Under the pieces are notes generated by a model. The model was not told where the DNA came from, made no database searches, and saw only the letters and a list, made by a program, of their open reading frames with translations. From NCBI GenBank assembly GCA_002737305.1, contig NSII01000144.1, forward strand, positions 1,939 to 59,122: a stretch of 57,184 nucleotides of DNA, in the 5' to 3' direction. Each line of letters starts with the position of its first letter. The first letter of the stretch is position 1. Shown in pieces: positions 1 through 9,160 of this stretch. This DNA is from Synechococcus sp. Baikal-G1. Its GTDB lineage: Bacteria > Cyanobacteriota > Cyanobacteriia > PCC-6307 > Cyanobiaceae. Both the position numbers and the translations under genes were made by a program.

Positions 1-509
1 ATGCGCACCAAGTTGGCGTAGTCGAGATAGTCGCGCGGGTAGTAGCGGATCAAATCGCGGGCAACGAACAGGCCCAGGGCGGCCAGTTTTTCGGCGGCCT
101 TGGGGCCGATGCCGCGGATCTGACCCAGGGGGGTCTGGGGTTGGAGGCCAGCGAGGTCTGGGGCCGGGGCTAGCACCTGGGGGCTCTCCTGGGGCCGGTT
201 CAGGCGCGGCGGCGCCGGCGGCAGGGCCGGCTGCAGGGCCCGCTGGATGTCATGCAGCCGCTGGCGGCTGCGGCGCACCAGGCTCTGGCGGCGGGCCGGA
301 CTCAAGCTGTCGTAGAGGCGATAGTCGTCCGCAAGCTGGCCCAGGGCCCCCTGATCGGGGAGCGGCAGGCCGGCCGGAGGCTCGCCGCACTGGCGCGCCA
401 GGAAGCTGCTGAACCGTTCGCGGCGGCCCTGGAGATTGCCAAAGCCCCGGTCCGCTTCCAGCTCCAGGGCCTGCTGCAGGGGCCTGGCCCATTGGGTGAA
501 GGCAGCCAT
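1..509 (-). CDS. recG: ATP-dependent DNA helicase RecG, N-terminal part (runs off the window)
   Basis: Only about the first 169 residues are in the window; the gene continues past position 1. RecG remodels stalled forks and Holliday junctions in recombinational repair. The visible part has a helical N-terminus (WARPLQQALELEADRGFGNL) as in cyanobacterial RecG, then an HhH-like GIGPKAAEKLAALGL stretch, then RYYPRDYLDYANL at the start of the wedge domain. The helicase motifs lie outside. The ATG at 509 begins just before the conserved stretch. An in-frame ATG at 569 would add a Pro/Ala-rich 20-residue leader and is possible, and neither start has a clear ribosome binding site. It follows the unknown gene 593-2428 on the same strand. 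Confidence 0.88.
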   Translation of the reverse strand, partial: MAAFTQWARPLQQALELEADRGFGNLQGRRERFSSFLARQCGEPPAGLPLPDQGALGQLADDYRLYDSLSPARRQSLVRRSRQRLHDIQRALQPALPPAPPRLNRPQESPQVLAPAPDLAGLQPQTPLGQIRGIGPKAAEKLAALGLFVARDLIRYYPRDYLDYANLVR

Positions 510-592
510 GCCAGTGACGGCGGGCGCCGGGGCTGGGGCCGGGGCCCCTGAACGGGCCGATTGGCCCATGCCTGGCCCAGGGGAGGCTCCGG

Positions 593-2428
593 CTAAGCGG
601 GTTCGCGGCTGGTTGGGGGACTGTCCTGAAACCACTGCCGCTCTGCCTCAAGGGCCTGCACACGCCGCTGCCAGTAGCGGTGCCGTTGGGCCATTGTGCG
701 CAATCGGGCCCGGTTCTGCTCAAGGCGCCGGCGACAGACCCGCAGGGACGGCGTCTCGAATTCCAGATCGGTTGGCCTCAGCAACAGGGCCACCATGTCC
801 AGCGGCCCGCCGAAGGGGAAGCCCCCTGGGCCCCCAGCGCCGTGGCTGGCGGGGCCATCGCCTCCAAAGGGCATCTGCAGGCGCACCAGGTTGGCGGGTG
901 CCGGCAGGGGATCGAGCTGGCCCTTGAGCACGGCATCAAGCAGGGCAATCGGCAAGTGGCTACGGGTGATCCCCAGCCGCAACAGCTCCCCATTGACCGC
1001 ATTCGAGAGGTTGCGCAACCGCCGCTGCAGGGCCCCATCGAGGGCCTCCCACCAGGCCAACAGGCTGGGGGCGTCTTGGGGCATCAAGGAGTCCAGGGCT
1101 TGCCAGCCCGCCGAATCCTGGGCCTGGCCCAGGCCTCCGGCCTGGCGCAAACGGTCGAGACGGATCGCCATCAGCCCCCTTTCCCCCCCCTCCAGCGGGG
1201 CCGGGGACTCGGACGGAACCAGGGCATCAGCCGGGCCATCGGGGCCTTGCTTGGCCGGCCCCTGGTCGGACTCGCCCTCGCCAAATTGGCGAGGGCCAGA
1301 TTCAGCTTGACCAGAAGAAGCTTGGCCAGAAGAAGCTTGACCAGTAGCAGCTTGACCGGCAGAAGCAGAACCTGGGTTGGCCAGGCCTGGCGTCTCCCGG
1401 CCCAGCCCCTCGGCAGCCAGGGCAAAGAGGGATTGGAAGAACTGGAAATCGTCGGTCGATCCTTCCGGGGTAACGGACCGTTGGCGCCCGCCGCTGGGAC
1501 CAGGGCCCCGCTGGAAGGGAGGCCGCCGGGGACGACGGGGACCATCGCTGGCGCCCGGGCCAGGGGGGCTTGCCGGATCGGCGGGATCGCTTACCTGGTC
1601 CACTGCGGCAGCCAGGCCAGGCTCTCCGCCCGGATCCAGGGGAGGCAGGGGCTGGTCCGGATCCCGACCTGGGCCCTCAGCCGGCTGGGCACTGGCCTGC
1701 GGGACCTCCTGCTGGACCTCCCCCTCCTGCTCTACCTCCTGCTCCTCCTGCTCCTGCTCTTCTGCCTCCTGGTCTTCTGCCTCCTGCTCTTCCGCCTCCT
1801 CTACCTCCTTCTCCTGGACCGGATCCTGCTCTGGATCGCTTTGGTGGGCATCACTCTTGGCTTCAAAACCGGCTAGCCAGGCCCCCAGCCCGTCCAGACC
1901 CGAGCCAAAAAGATCAGCGCTGAGGGGCAGATCGAGACCCAGGTGCACTGAGCCCCGATGCGGGCCAAAGGACCTGTCCCGGGAATCGCCTGGTCGCAGG
2001 CCCCCGCCCTGGCCTTCAGCCTCGCCGTCGACCTCTCCAGCGTCGTCATCGCCGTTGTCGGCTGCCAGGGCCAGCAAGAGGCGCTGCTGGTCCCGCCGCC
2101 GCTGCCGTTGCTGGCGGCTCTGCAGCTGGGAGGCCAGGCCCATCAGCTGCTCAACCGTGAGCAGGCAGTTGCAGCGCTGCACCAGGGCCTGGAGCCGTTC
2201 CTGCAGCTCCAGGCGGCGGTTGGCACCGATGGCGCCAAAGCGCTCTGGGTAGGTCTGGGTGGCCAGATAGAAACAGGCCTGCTGCACGGCGTGCAACAGG
2301 CCCTTGCGGAGCACTTGTAGGTAAAGGGCCTGCTGGCGGTAGAGCTCGGGAGTCAGAGCCACAATCAGCTGACGCTGCAGCTCCAGTTGACGCTCGGCCT
2401 CCGCCAGGGGGCTGCTGTTGGGGTGCAA
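593..2428 (-). CDS. Conserved cyanobacterial protein of unknown function, low-complexity centre
   Basis: This 611-residue protein lies between tsf and recG; I do not recognise a domain. The N-terminal ~110 residues are helical and Gln/Leu/Arg-rich (AEAERQLELQRQLIVALTPEL). The middle holds a strongly acidic Glu/Gln/Val tract around residues 205-240 and a short Gly-Gln-Ala-Ser repeat around residues 355-375. The C-terminal ~200 residues look folded again and end in an Arg/Gln-rich helix (RLRTMAQRHRYWQRRVQALE). There is no signal peptide or membrane segment. The start lies 13 bases downstream of the tsf stop, so it may be co-transcribed with tsf. Folded ends joined by a disordered acidic linker suggest a scaffold or adaptor, but that is inference only. 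Confidence 0.8.
   Translation of the reverse strand: MHPNSSPLAEAERQLELQRQLIVALTPELYRQQALYLQVLRKGLLHAVQQACFYLATQTYPERFGAIGANRRLELQERLQALVQRCNCLLTVEQLMGLASQLQSRQQRQRRRDQQRLLLALAADNGDDDAGEVDGEAEGQGGGLRPGDSRDRSFGPHRGSVHLGLDLPLSADLFGSGLDGLGAWLAGFEAKSDAHQSDPEQDPVQEKEVEEAEEQEAEDQEAEEQEQEEQEVEQEGEVQQEVPQASAQPAEGPGRDPDQPLPPLDPGGEPGLAAAVDQVSDPADPASPPGPGASDGPRRPRRPPFQRGPGPSGGRQRSVTPEGSTDDFQFFQSLFALAAEGLGRETPGLANPGSASAGQAATGQASSGQASSGQAESGPRQFGEGESDQGPAKQGPDGPADALVPSESPAPLEGGERGLMAIRLDRLRQAGGLGQAQDSAGWQALDSLMPQDAPSLLAWWEALDGALQRRLRNLSNAVNGELLRLGITRSHLPIALLDAVLKGQLDPLPAPANLVRLQMPFGGDGPASHGAGGPGGFPFGGPLDMVALLLRPTDLEFETPSLRVCRRRLEQNRARLRTMAQRHRYWQRRVQALEAERQWFQDSPPTSREPA
1306..1365. repeat. 15-bp tandem repeat, four copies, inside a coding gene
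   Basis: Four imperfect in-frame copies of a 15-base unit start at 1306, 1321, 1336 and 1351 (unit cttgaccagaagaag with one to four changes). Read on the minus strand they encode a five-residue repeat of the Gly-Gln-Ala-Ser/Ala-Ser/Thr type in the 611-residue protein. Copy number could vary by slippage without a frameshift. Confidence 0.85.
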
Positions 2429-2441
2429 TGGGGCCGCTAGC

Positions 2442-3101
2442 TCAGGCGGAGATGGTCATGGCGGCGACTTCAGCAGCGAAATCGCTTTGCTCCACCTCAA
2501 TGCCTTCACCCAGGGTGTAGCGGGTAAAGCGACGGATCTGAACGTTCTCGCCGATCTTGCCCGCCACCTGCTTGACCAGCTCCTCCACGGTGATGGCGCT
2601 GTCTTTGATGAAAGGTTGGTCGAGGAGGGCGAGCTCCTTAAGACGCTTGCCGATTCGTCCTTCGACGATTTTCACCTTCATGGCCTCAGGCTTGCTAGCC
2701 AGGTCATCACGGCCCATCTCGATGCCTTTTTCGCGCTCGGCCACATCCTTGGGGATGTCGGCGGTGCTCACGAATTCCACGTTGGGACAGGCAGCAATCT
2801 GCATGGCCACATTGCGCAGCAGGTCCTGAAAGAGATCGCCGCGGGCAACAAAATCGGTTTCGCAGTTGACCTCCACGAGGACACCAACGCGAGCACCTGT
2901 GTGGATGTAGCTGCCGATGGCACCCTCGGCGGCGGTACGACCCGATTTCTTCTCGGCCGTGGCAATGCCCTTCTGGCGCAGCCACTCGGTGGCCTTGGTG
3001 GTATCACCAGCAGATTCGGTGAGGGCTCTCTTGCAGTCCATCATGCCTGCGCCGGTCTTATCGCGCAGTTCCTTGACCAGCTTTGCTGAAATCTCAGCCA
3101 T
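2442..3101 (-). CDS. tsf: Translation elongation factor Ts
   Basis: EF-Ts is the GDP exchange factor for EF-Tu. At 219 residues it has the length of the short EF-Ts form of cyanobacteria and chloroplast relatives. The UBA-like N-terminus carries the family signature [16 protein letters not shown] (about residues 12-27). The EF-Tu contact motif TDF follows in CETDFVAR (about residue 80). The C-terminal [21 protein letters not shown] is also typical. It lies 72 bases downstream of rpsB in the same orientation, the usual rpsB-tsf operon. The sequence between the two is G-rich and shows no terminator. Confidence 0.97.
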   Translation of the reverse strand: MAEISAKLVKELRDKTGAGMMDCKRALTESAGDTTKATEWLRQKGIATAEKKSGRTAAEGAIGSYIHTGARVGVLVEVNCETDFVARGDLFQDLLRNVAMQIAACPNVEFVSTADIPKDVAEREKGIEMGRDDLASKPEAMKVKIVEGRIGKRLKELALLDQPFIKDSAITVEELVKQVAGKIGENVQIRRFTRYTLGEGIEVEQSDFAAEVAAMTISA

Positions 3102-3173
3102 CGGAGGGCGGGGAGTAGGGGGTTAAGGGGTTAGGGAGTTGGAGGGAATGGAATCGGGGCCAGATATCAGGCT

Positions 3174-3896
3174 TCAGCCTTCCTCATCCTCATGGGCGCC
3201 GCGCTGGTCCTGGGCACCGTGGCGACCTTCATTGATGGCATCAGCCAGGCGTCCCAGCACCAGTTGCACCGAACGCACGGCGTCGTCGTTGCAGGGGATG
3301 GGCACGTCGCAGAGGTCGGGGTCACAGTTGGTGTCGAGCATCGACACCAGGGGAATATCGAGCTTGCGGGCCTCGAGCACGGCGTTGGTTTCGCGGCGCT
3401 GATCCACCAAAATCACCACATCGGGCAGGCGGCGCATGTTTTTGAGGCCACCGAGATACTTCTGCAGACGCTCGAGTTCGCGACGCAAAACAGCCGCCTC
3501 CTTCTTGGGACGCAGGGCGATACCGCCGGAGGATTCCAACCGCTCCAGGTCCTTGAGCCGATCGATCCGGGCGCGCATCGTTGTCCAGTTGGTGAGCATG
3601 CCGCCCAACCAGCGCTGGTTCACAAACGAAGCACCGCAGCGAGTCGCCTCCAGGGCAATCACTTCGGACGCCTGTTTCTTGGTGCCAACAAAAAGGAAGC
3701 GCTTGCCGCTGCGGGCGGCACTGCGGGTCCACTTGTAGGCGTTATTCATGCAGACGGCCGTCTGCACGAGGTCGATGATATGGACCCCGTTGCGCGCGCA
3801 ATAGATGTAGCGCGCCATCTTGGGATTCCAGCGGCGGGTTTGGTGCCCAAAGTGGGCACCCGCCTCCATCATTTCTGAGAGTGTGACAACAGCCAT
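3174..3896 (-). CDS. rpsB: 30S ribosomal protein S2
   Basis: S2 sits at the head-body junction of the small ribosomal subunit. The family opening [19 protein letters not shown] fixes the start at the ATG at 3896. A longer in-frame start at 3926 would add ten residues with no family counterpart. Other S2 landmarks are [34 protein letters not shown], and [19 protein letters not shown] followed by the DTNCDPD loop. The protein is 240 residues, and the C-terminus is a short charged tail rich in Glu, Asp and His. It is the first gene of the rpsB-tsf unit. The ~240 bases upstream to the glycosyltransferase gene hold no recognisable gene. Confidence 0.97.
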   Translation of the reverse strand: MAVVTLSEMMEAGAHFGHQTRRWNPKMARYIYCARNGVHIIDLVQTAVCMNNAYKWTRSAARSGKRFLFVGTKKQASEVIALEATRCGASFVNQRWLGGMLTNWTTMRARIDRLKDLERLESSGGIALRPKKEAAVLRRELERLQKYLGGLKNMRRLPDVVILVDQRRETNAVLEARKLDIPLVSMLDTNCDPDLCDVPIPCNDDAVRSVQLVLGRLADAINEGRHGAQDQRGAHEDEEG

Positions 3897-4134
3897 TGAA
3901 GTGGGGGGTTTCGGGTTCGCCTCCACCTGCCAGGGACCATGGGGTTGACCGACGGACCGAAAACCGGCCAGGGGGTCAGGGGCAAGGCCAGGGGCCTAGC
4001 CAGCGGCACAGACGGAACAGCCAGTGCCTGGTCACCCGAAACGGACAGGTGTGCGGTTTGTTAGGGACCCAGCCAACCTATCAAATGGGCCCTTGCTGCC
4101 AGGCCGGTTTGCCGCCAGGACCCCTGGCCAAGAC

Positions 4135-5067
4135 TCAGGCCAGGCCGGCGGCCCGGGCCTCGGCATAGAGGGCCCGCACGCCGATGCGGTTGAGGGGCAG
4201 GCGCAGCAGCTCCAGGGCCAGGCCTGGTTTGCCCTGGCGGATCAACCAGGCCAGCAGGGGGCGCAGGCTGCGTTCATTCAGTAGGCCGCCAAGGGTAAGC
4301 AGCTCCCAGAGCAGGCGGTGCAGCAGGGTGAACTGGATGATGAAGCGCACCCGGCGGGTGGGGTGCTTGCGGTAAAAAACGAGGCCCATCTTGGCCCGTT
4401 CCTGTTCCACCTCAATCAGGCGGGGAATCTGCGCCAGGCTCAGGGCCGGGTGCCAGTGGTACCCCACCGCCTCGGGGCAACGCACCAGCAGCACGCCCAG
4501 GCGCCTGAGGCGCTCACCCAATTCAAGATCTTCCCAGCCATAGAGGCGGAAGCGGGTATCAAACAGGCCGCTGCGCTCGAGCAGCTGGCGATCAATCGCC
4601 ACGTTGCCCGTGGCGAAATAGGCCCAGGAGAGATCGCGCAGCTTGTGGGGCTCGCTGCTGGGATCTTCAAAATTGGCCGTGTTGATCACGGCGCCATAGG
4701 TGAAGCAAAGGCGATCGCCGCTGCGCTGCCATTGCTGCTGCAGGGCGGTGGCATGGGCGCGCAGGAAGCCGGCCGTCACCACCAGATCGCTATCGATAAA
4801 TACGATCACATCGCCCTGGGCGTGCTCAACGCCCCGGTTGCGGCCCTCAGCCGGCCCGCCGTGGTCCTGCTCGATCAGGCGCACGTGGGGGAAAGACGCC
4901 GCTTCGGCCCGTAACCAGGCCACCGTGTCATCGCTGGAGCCGTCATCAACCACTACCACCTCGTAGGCGCTGATCAACTCGCCGAGCTGCTGCTGCTCGA
5001 GGGCAAGCAGGCATTTGGCCAGGATCGGCCGGCGGTTGTAGGTGGGGATGACGACGCTGAGAAACAT
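4135..5067 (-). CDS. Family 2 glycosyltransferase
   Basis: A 310-residue GT-A fold, inverting sugar transferase. The N-terminal nucleotide-sugar domain is plain: LSVVIPTYNRRPILAKCL (residues 3-20), VVVVDDGSSDDTV (about 38-50) and a DxD motif in VIVFIDSDLVV (about 88-98). The acceptor part includes GWEDLELGERLRRLG (about 176-190), the ED-type catalytic motif of this family. The C-terminal ~80 residues are Leu/Arg-rich with no clear transmembrane helix. The acceptor and sugar cannot be read from sequence; glycolipid or polysaccharide synthesis is the general expectation. It stands alone, with non-coding sequence on both sides. Confidence 0.9.
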   Translation of the reverse strand: MFLSVVIPTYNRRPILAKCLLALEQQQLGELISAYEVVVVDDGSSDDTVAWLRAEAASFPHVRLIEQDHGGPAEGRNRGVEHAQGDVIVFIDSDLVVTAGFLRAHATALQQQWQRSGDRLCFTYGAVINTANFEDPSSEPHKLRDLSWAYFATGNVAIDRQLLERSGLFDTRFRLYGWEDLELGERLRRLGVLLVRCPEAVGYHWHPALSLAQIPRLIEVEQERAKMGLVFYRKHPTRRVRFIIQFTLLHRLLWELLTLGGLLNERSLRPLLAWLIRQGKPGLALELLRLPLNRIGVRALYAEARAAGLA

Positions 5068-5101
5068 GGGTTCGTCGAAACAGCCAAGGGCCAGGACACC
5101 T

Positions 5102-5129
5102 AAAAAAAGGGGGACCCCGCAGGATCCCC
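5102..5129 (-). terminator. Rho-independent terminator after the small basic protein gene
   Basis: Read on the minus strand, a 7-bp stem (GGGGATC with GGTCCCC, one G-T pair) closes a 6-base loop and is followed directly by seven T. It lies 38 bases after the stop of the 51-residue gene. A second small hairpin (ACCCC/GGGGT at about 5142-5155) precedes it. Confidence 0.85.
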
Positions 5130-5166
5130 ACAGCGCAGACCACCCCCGAGGGGGTTTCAGGCCTGC

Positions 5167-5322
5167 TCAGTCGGCAGCGCCGCCGTTGTTGGCCGTGCCG
5201 GTTACGCCATTGCCAGCGCCTTCGCCGCGGCCGTCGTTACGCAGCTTGCGCTTTTTGAACTTGCGGGCGTAGGCGCGGTTGCGTTCCTGCTTTTCCTTCT
5301 TGAGATTCCTGCGCTTCGACAT
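5167..5322 (-). CDS. Small basic conserved cyanobacterial protein, 51 residues
   Basis: I do not recognise a named family, but the Lys/Arg-rich N-terminus (MSKRRNLKKEKQERNRAYAR, then KFKKRKLRND) resembles short conserved proteins of picocyanobacteria. The second half is Gly/Asn/Ala-rich and probably disordered. The start at 5322 is chosen because the highly basic segment begins there; an upstream ATG at 5364 would add 14 unremarkable residues. The very high positive charge suggests nucleic acid or ribosome association, which is inference. It has its own strong terminator and appears monocistronic. Confidence 0.75.
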   Translation of the reverse strand: MSKRRNLKKEKQERNRAYARKFKKRKLRNDGRGEGAGNGVTGTANNGGAAD

Positions 5323-5447
5323 CGGCGGGCCGGTTCGGTAGGGGAGATCCTTCACCATACTCAAACGGGACCGAAGCCCTCGCCGGTTGCCCGTCGCCCA
5401 AGGGGGGGCACGCAGGAGTCACACCGGCCCCAGAAGCCCGCAGGCCC

Positions 5448-6227
5448 CTAGCTGGACCCCGCTTCAGTGGCCGCCAAGGTACCCGCTGTCACGGAGTCGG
5501 CGGACGCCGTGTCCACCACCCGGCCGTCCTCCATGCGCAGCACCCGGTCAGCCAGATCCAGGATGCGGGGGTCGTGGGTCACCATCAGCACGCCACAACC
5601 CTGCTCCTTGGCTAGGCCATGGAGCAGCACCACCACATCGCGGCCCGTGCGGCTGTCGAGGGCGGCGGTGGGTTCATCGGCCAGCAGCAGGCGCGGGTGG
5701 GTCGCCAGGGCCCGGGCAATCGCGACCCGCTGCTTTTGGCCACCGGAGAGGTCGTGGGGCAACTTGTGGAGCTGGTCGCCCAGACCCACGGCCCGCAGCC
5801 ATTCGCGCGCCTGGTCGCGCCGGGCCCGGGAACTGAGGCCAGGGAGCAGGTCGGCGCCCATCTGCACGTTCTGCTCGGCACTCAGGCAGCGCAGCAGGTT
5901 GTGGCCCTGGAAAATCATGCCGATCGAGCGGCGTAGCTGCTGGCGCTCAGCCCGGCTCGAGCCGGCCAATTCCTGGCCAAATACCTTCACCTGGCCCGCC
6001 TGCACCTGGCGCAGGGCCCCCACCAGGGTGAGCAGGGTGGTTTTGCCGCAGCCAGAGGGGCCGGTGAGCAGCACCACCTCACCGCTGGCAATGGTGAGAT
6101 CCACCCCTTCCAGCACCTGGCGGCGCATCTTGCCCTCGCCATACCAATGGCTCAGGCCGGCAATCTCAATCGCCGGCGGGCCAGGGCGCCCGAACTGAAT
6201 GGCAGCTTGATCAGGGCCTGACTGCAT
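5448..6227 (-). CDS. devA: ABC exporter ATP-binding protein, DevA family
   Basis: This is the ATPase of a DevBCA-type (MacB/LolD-like) exporter. In 259 residues it shows Walker A (GPSGCGKTT, about 57-65), the Q-loop (GMIFQGHNLL), the signature LSGGQKQR (about 159-166), Walker B (LLLADEP, about 180-186) and the H-loop THDPR. The gene starts three bases after the devC stop, so it is the last gene of devB-devC-devA. In filamentous relatives DevBCA with TolC exports heterocyst glycolipids. In a unicellular species the cargo is unknown and could be a lipid, glycolipid or peptide. The C-terminal ~20 residues are Ala/Thr-rich. Confidence 0.93.
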   Translation of the reverse strand: MQSGPDQAAIQFGRPGPPAIEIAGLSHWYGEGKMRRQVLEGVDLTIASGEVVLLTGPSGCGKTTLLTLVGALRQVQAGQVKVFGQELAGSSRAERQQLRRSIGMIFQGHNLLRCLSAEQNVQMGADLLPGLSSRARRDQAREWLRAVGLGDQLHKLPHDLSGGQKQRVAIARALATHPRLLLADEPTAALDSRTGRDVVVLLHGLAKEQGCGVLMVTHDPRILDLADRVLRMEDGRVVDTASADSVTAGTLAATEAGSS

Positions 6228-6230
6228 GGC

Positions 6231-7409
6231 TCAGAAGATCTCCGCCGGATCGGCATCACCCAGACGGCGCATGGCCAGGGCGGCCGAACCCATGCACATC
6301 ACCAGGATCATGGTGAACACCACCAGGGCCCGGTCCGGATCCATCTGCACCGGCAATTTCGTGGCGCCCTTAATCACCCCGTAGAGCACCACACCAGCTC
6401 CGTAGGCCGGCAGATAACCCAACACCGCCAATAGGAATCCCTCCCGGGCTACCACCCCGAGCAGGCTGGTGAGCTTGTAGCCCATCGCCATCAAGGTGGC
6501 GTACTCGGGCAGGTGATCACTCACATCGGAATAGAGAATTTGATACACGATCACACAACCAACCACAAAGCCCATGCCGGCGCCCAGGGTAAAAATAAAG
6601 CCAATGGCGGTGCTGCTGCGCCAATAATCCTTCTCCATTTCAATGAAGCCATTGCGCGTGTACACAATCACGTCCTGGGGCAAATTGCGGCGCAGCCGTT
6701 TGGCTACAGCCTCCGGATCAGCACCTGGCCGCAGCCGAATCAGGCCCAGCTCAATGCTGCCCGGTGGCGTATTCGGCAGCAGGCTGAGGAAGGTTTCACT
6801 GCTGGTGAGCAGGTTGCCATCGGCGCCAAAGGAGGGCCCTACGGCGAACAGACCTGCCACCCGCAGCCGCTTGCCGGACACTTCGCTTTCGACCGTGCGC
6901 CCCTGGCGGAACCAGCTGGCCACCGGGCCGAATTCATTGCGGGAGCGCTCATCAAATAGCACCCTGCCTTTCTGGGTGAGCAGGGAGGCCTTGGCCGTTA
7001 GGGCCGGATCATTGAAGAGGGGGTCACTGGGCTCAAAGCCCAAGGTCAGGATCGAGCGGGTGCCACGCGTTTCCGGGTTGCGCCAAAGCAGCAGGTTCCA
7101 ATGCACGGGCGAGATGCCCTGCACCTGGGGATCGGCCAGGGCCTGCACCAACCGGCGGCGCGGGAAGCCGGCCATGCTGATCGAACTTTTGGTGCGCGGA
7201 CTCATCAACACCAAATCGGTGTTGAACATCTTGTGCACCGTGACGCTGGCATCAAACAGGGCATCGCGGAAGCCCAGCTGCATGAACATCAAGATGCCGG
7301 CAAAGCTGATGCCCGCCAGGGCCACGGCCAGCCGTACCGGCTGGCGGGTCAGCAACAACCAGGCCAGGGGAATGCGGCGGCCCGACCAGATCGCCAGCAG
7401 CGGATTCAC
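6231..7409 (-). CDS. devC: ABC exporter permease, DevC family
   Basis: A 392-residue FtsX/MacB-fold permease. There is one N-terminal transmembrane segment (about 20-42, LAVALAGISFAGILMFMQLGF), a large periplasmic domain, then three C-terminal membrane segments (about 275-300, 320-345 and 360-380). The N-terminal RIPLAWLLLTRQPVRLAVA is characteristic of the DevC subfamily. The start codon overlaps the end of devB by four bases (ATGA), indicating translational coupling. It should pair with the DevA ATPase downstream and the DevB adaptor upstream. Confidence 0.93.
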   Translation of the reverse strand: MNPLLAIWSGRRIPLAWLLLTRQPVRLAVALAGISFAGILMFMQLGFRDALFDASVTVHKMFNTDLVLMSPRTKSSISMAGFPRRRLVQALADPQVQGISPVHWNLLLWRNPETRGTRSILTLGFEPSDPLFNDPALTAKASLLTQKGRVLFDERSRNEFGPVASWFRQGRTVESEVSGKRLRVAGLFAVGPSFGADGNLLTSSETFLSLLPNTPPGSIELGLIRLRPGADPEAVAKRLRRNLPQDVIVYTRNGFIEMEKDYWRSSTAIGFIFTLGAGMGFVVGCVIVYQILYSDVSDHLPEYATLMAMGYKLTSLLGVVAREGFLLAVLGYLPAYGAGVVLYGVIKGATKLPVQMDPDRALVVFTMILVMCMGSAALAMRRLGDADPAEIF

Positions 7410-8335
7410 GGCGTGAAGCGGGCGATGATTTTCAGACCAGCCAGCTGGCGCACCCGCTGGATCTCGGCGGGGCTGAGGGCCAGGCGCACCTCCACGATCC
7501 GGGCATCGGCATCGCCGGTGGGATCGGTGGAGAGCAACTGGCGCTGGCGCACCTGGGGACTGATGCGCAGCACCTTGGCCTCCATGCTGCCCGAGAAGCC
7601 GCCGTTCTCACTGGTGATAGTGACGGTCTGACCCAGGCGCACCCGGCCGATGTCGCTCTCGTAGACCTCGGCCACCGCTTCCATCTGATCGTTGGCGCCA
7701 ATCTCGAGGATGCCGGCATCGCCTGGGCGCTCACCCGGATGGGTGTTGATGCGCAGCACCAGCCCATCCATCGGCGAGCGCAACTGGCTCTTGACCAGGT
7801 CGGTGCGCACCTTGCGCAGCTCGGCCTTGGCCTCCTGGAGATCACCGCGCAGGTCGACCACCTTGATCTCCCTCTCTTCGAGGGCGGCAATCGCAAAGAC
7901 GCCGCTGTTGGTGAGCTGGCGGTAGCGGCTGGTTTCACGATCGAGCAGGTTGAGCTGCTGCTGCAGGCTTGAAATTCGCGTCAGCAGCAGGTTCTCCTGG
8001 GCCTGCAGGGTCGCCCGGTTGTCAAAACTGGCCAGCACCTGGCCCGCCCTGACCCGCTGGCCCTCTTGCACATACAGGGCGGTGAGGCGCGGTGAGGCTC
8101 CGAAATCGGTAACCGGGGCCGCCAGCTTGCGGACATTGCCAGCGGGCTCCAGGCGCCCGAGGGCGGAGACGGCTTCGAGGGCTGGCGCCGCCGCCGGCCG
8201 GGGGGCGGTGCCCGAGGCAGTGGTTGCCGTGCCCGAGGCGGTGGACCGGGGTTGGGGGCGCCGTTGCAGCAGCCCAAAGCCCACGGCCACCACCACCGCT
8301 GCGGCCACGGCGATCTGCACGGACCTGCGGCTCAA
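7406..8335 (-). CDS. devB: Periplasmic adaptor (HlyD/membrane fusion) subunit, DevB family
   Basis: This subunit links the DevCA pump to an outer-membrane TolC channel. The order is an N-terminal membrane anchor (VQIAVAAAVVVAVGFGLL), a lipoyl half-motif (LYVQEGQRVRAGQVLASFDNR), a coiled-coil hairpin, a second lipoyl half-motif (LRSPMDGLVLRINTHPGERP) and a beta-barrel (GQTVTITSENGGFSGSMEA). The start is uncertain. The only upstream ATG in frame (8464) would overlap pcyA by 118 bases. The TTG at 8335 lies 11 bases after the pcyA stop and puts the anchor a few residues from the N-terminus, so I prefer it (309 residues). pcyA is immediately upstream on the same strand. Confidence 0.85.
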   Translation of the reverse strand: MSRRSVQIAVAAAVVVAVGFGLLQRRPQPRSTASGTATTASGTAPRPAAAPALEAVSALGRLEPAGNVRKLAAPVTDFGASPRLTALYVQEGQRVRAGQVLASFDNRATLQAQENLLLTRISSLQQQLNLLDRETSRYRQLTNSGVFAIAALEEREIKVVDLRGDLQEAKAELRKVRTDLVKSQLRSPMDGLVLRINTHPGERPGDAGILEIGANDQMEAVAEVYESDIGRVRLGQTVTITSENGGFSGSMEAKVLRISPQVRQRQLLSTDPTGDADARIVEVRLALSPAEIQRVRQLAGLKIIARFTP

Positions 8336-8346
8336 GAAGGGATGCT

Positions 8347-9042
8347 TCAGCCCATCAGGGGATCGTCGAAGAGCAGCTCCTCGATGTAGCGGTCCGCCCA
8401 CTGGGGATTGAAGGCCTTCTCCAGCACCCGACGGGTCTTGTCGTTGCGTTTCTGCTGCCTGCAATAGGAAAGCTGTCCCGCGTGCCTTGCCAGGGTAAGG
8501 GGATGGTTGCTGGCCTGGGGCTTGGCGCTGTGGCAGGCCAGGCCCAGCACGGTCAAAAAGCGGTCCACCTCTTCAATAAACTGGCTTTCCTCGGCCCCAT
8601 CGACCGGACGCACGAAGCGCACGAAAGGCGAAAAAATCGAGCCCCAATCGGGCAGCTCGCGTTCCTGGCTGTAGGTGAAGGGGGGCAGGGCCGCCAGGGG
8701 GCCGGCGATGCTCACAGGCAAGGCCCCGCCCACGGGCGAGAGATCGGCGATGGCGGCCGACACCACGCCCCGGCCAGCGACGATGTCGGCGCCGAAGACG
8801 GGCAGATCGAAACGGGGATCGGGGAAGAAGACGCAGTGGAGGATCTGCAGCCCTGCCCCCAGGCGGGCGGTTTCCAGGTGGAGCTTGCGCAGCCCCCGGC
8901 AACGGCGCAGTTCATTGCGGATGAACAGGGCCTCGCCATCGAGGCTGCCGCTGATCGCTTCGAGCTCGGGGTCGATCTCCAGGGGCTCCAGCTCCGGCAA
9001 GCCCGACCAACAGGCGCGAATGCGGCCTGCCAGGGCATCCAT
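8347..9042 (-). CDS. pcyA: Phycocyanobilin:ferredoxin oxidoreductase
   Basis: PcyA reduces biliverdin IXalpha by four electrons, from ferredoxin, to phycocyanobilin, the chromophore of the phycobilisome. Family landmarks are the catalytic Glu/His region in [20 protein letters not shown] and the following Asp-containing [20 protein letters not shown]. The C-terminus has [12 protein letters not shown]. The ATG at 9042 gives 231 residues, near the usual 230-250. Longer in-frame extensions would run antisense into the M16 gene that begins at 9161. It probably shares a transcript with devBCA. Confidence 0.95.
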   Translation of the reverse strand: MDALAGRIRACWSGLPELEPLEIDPELEAISGSLDGEALFIRNELRRCRGLRKLHLETARLGAGLQILHCVFFPDPRFDLPVFGADIVAGRGVVSAAIADLSPVGGALPVSIAGPLAALPPFTYSQERELPDWGSIFSPFVRFVRPVDGAEESQFIEEVDRFLTVLGLACHSAKPQASNHPLTLARHAGQLSYCRQQKRNDKTRRVLEKAFNPQWADRYIEELLFDDPLMG

Positions 9043-9160
9043 CAGGGGGTGGACCCCCAGGACTGGACCTGGGGTGGGGCCTGGGGCTGCGGTCGTCAAC
9101 GCTGGATCTGTTGCACGGCGGTTCTGATCCTGACAACAGGATCGCCATCCAGCCAGCAGA

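Noticed and set aside
250-1876. Long open frames on the plus strand across the 611-residue gene
   Set aside because: Shadow frames caused by high GC and the repeat-rich sequence; they lack domains and run antisense to a better candidate.
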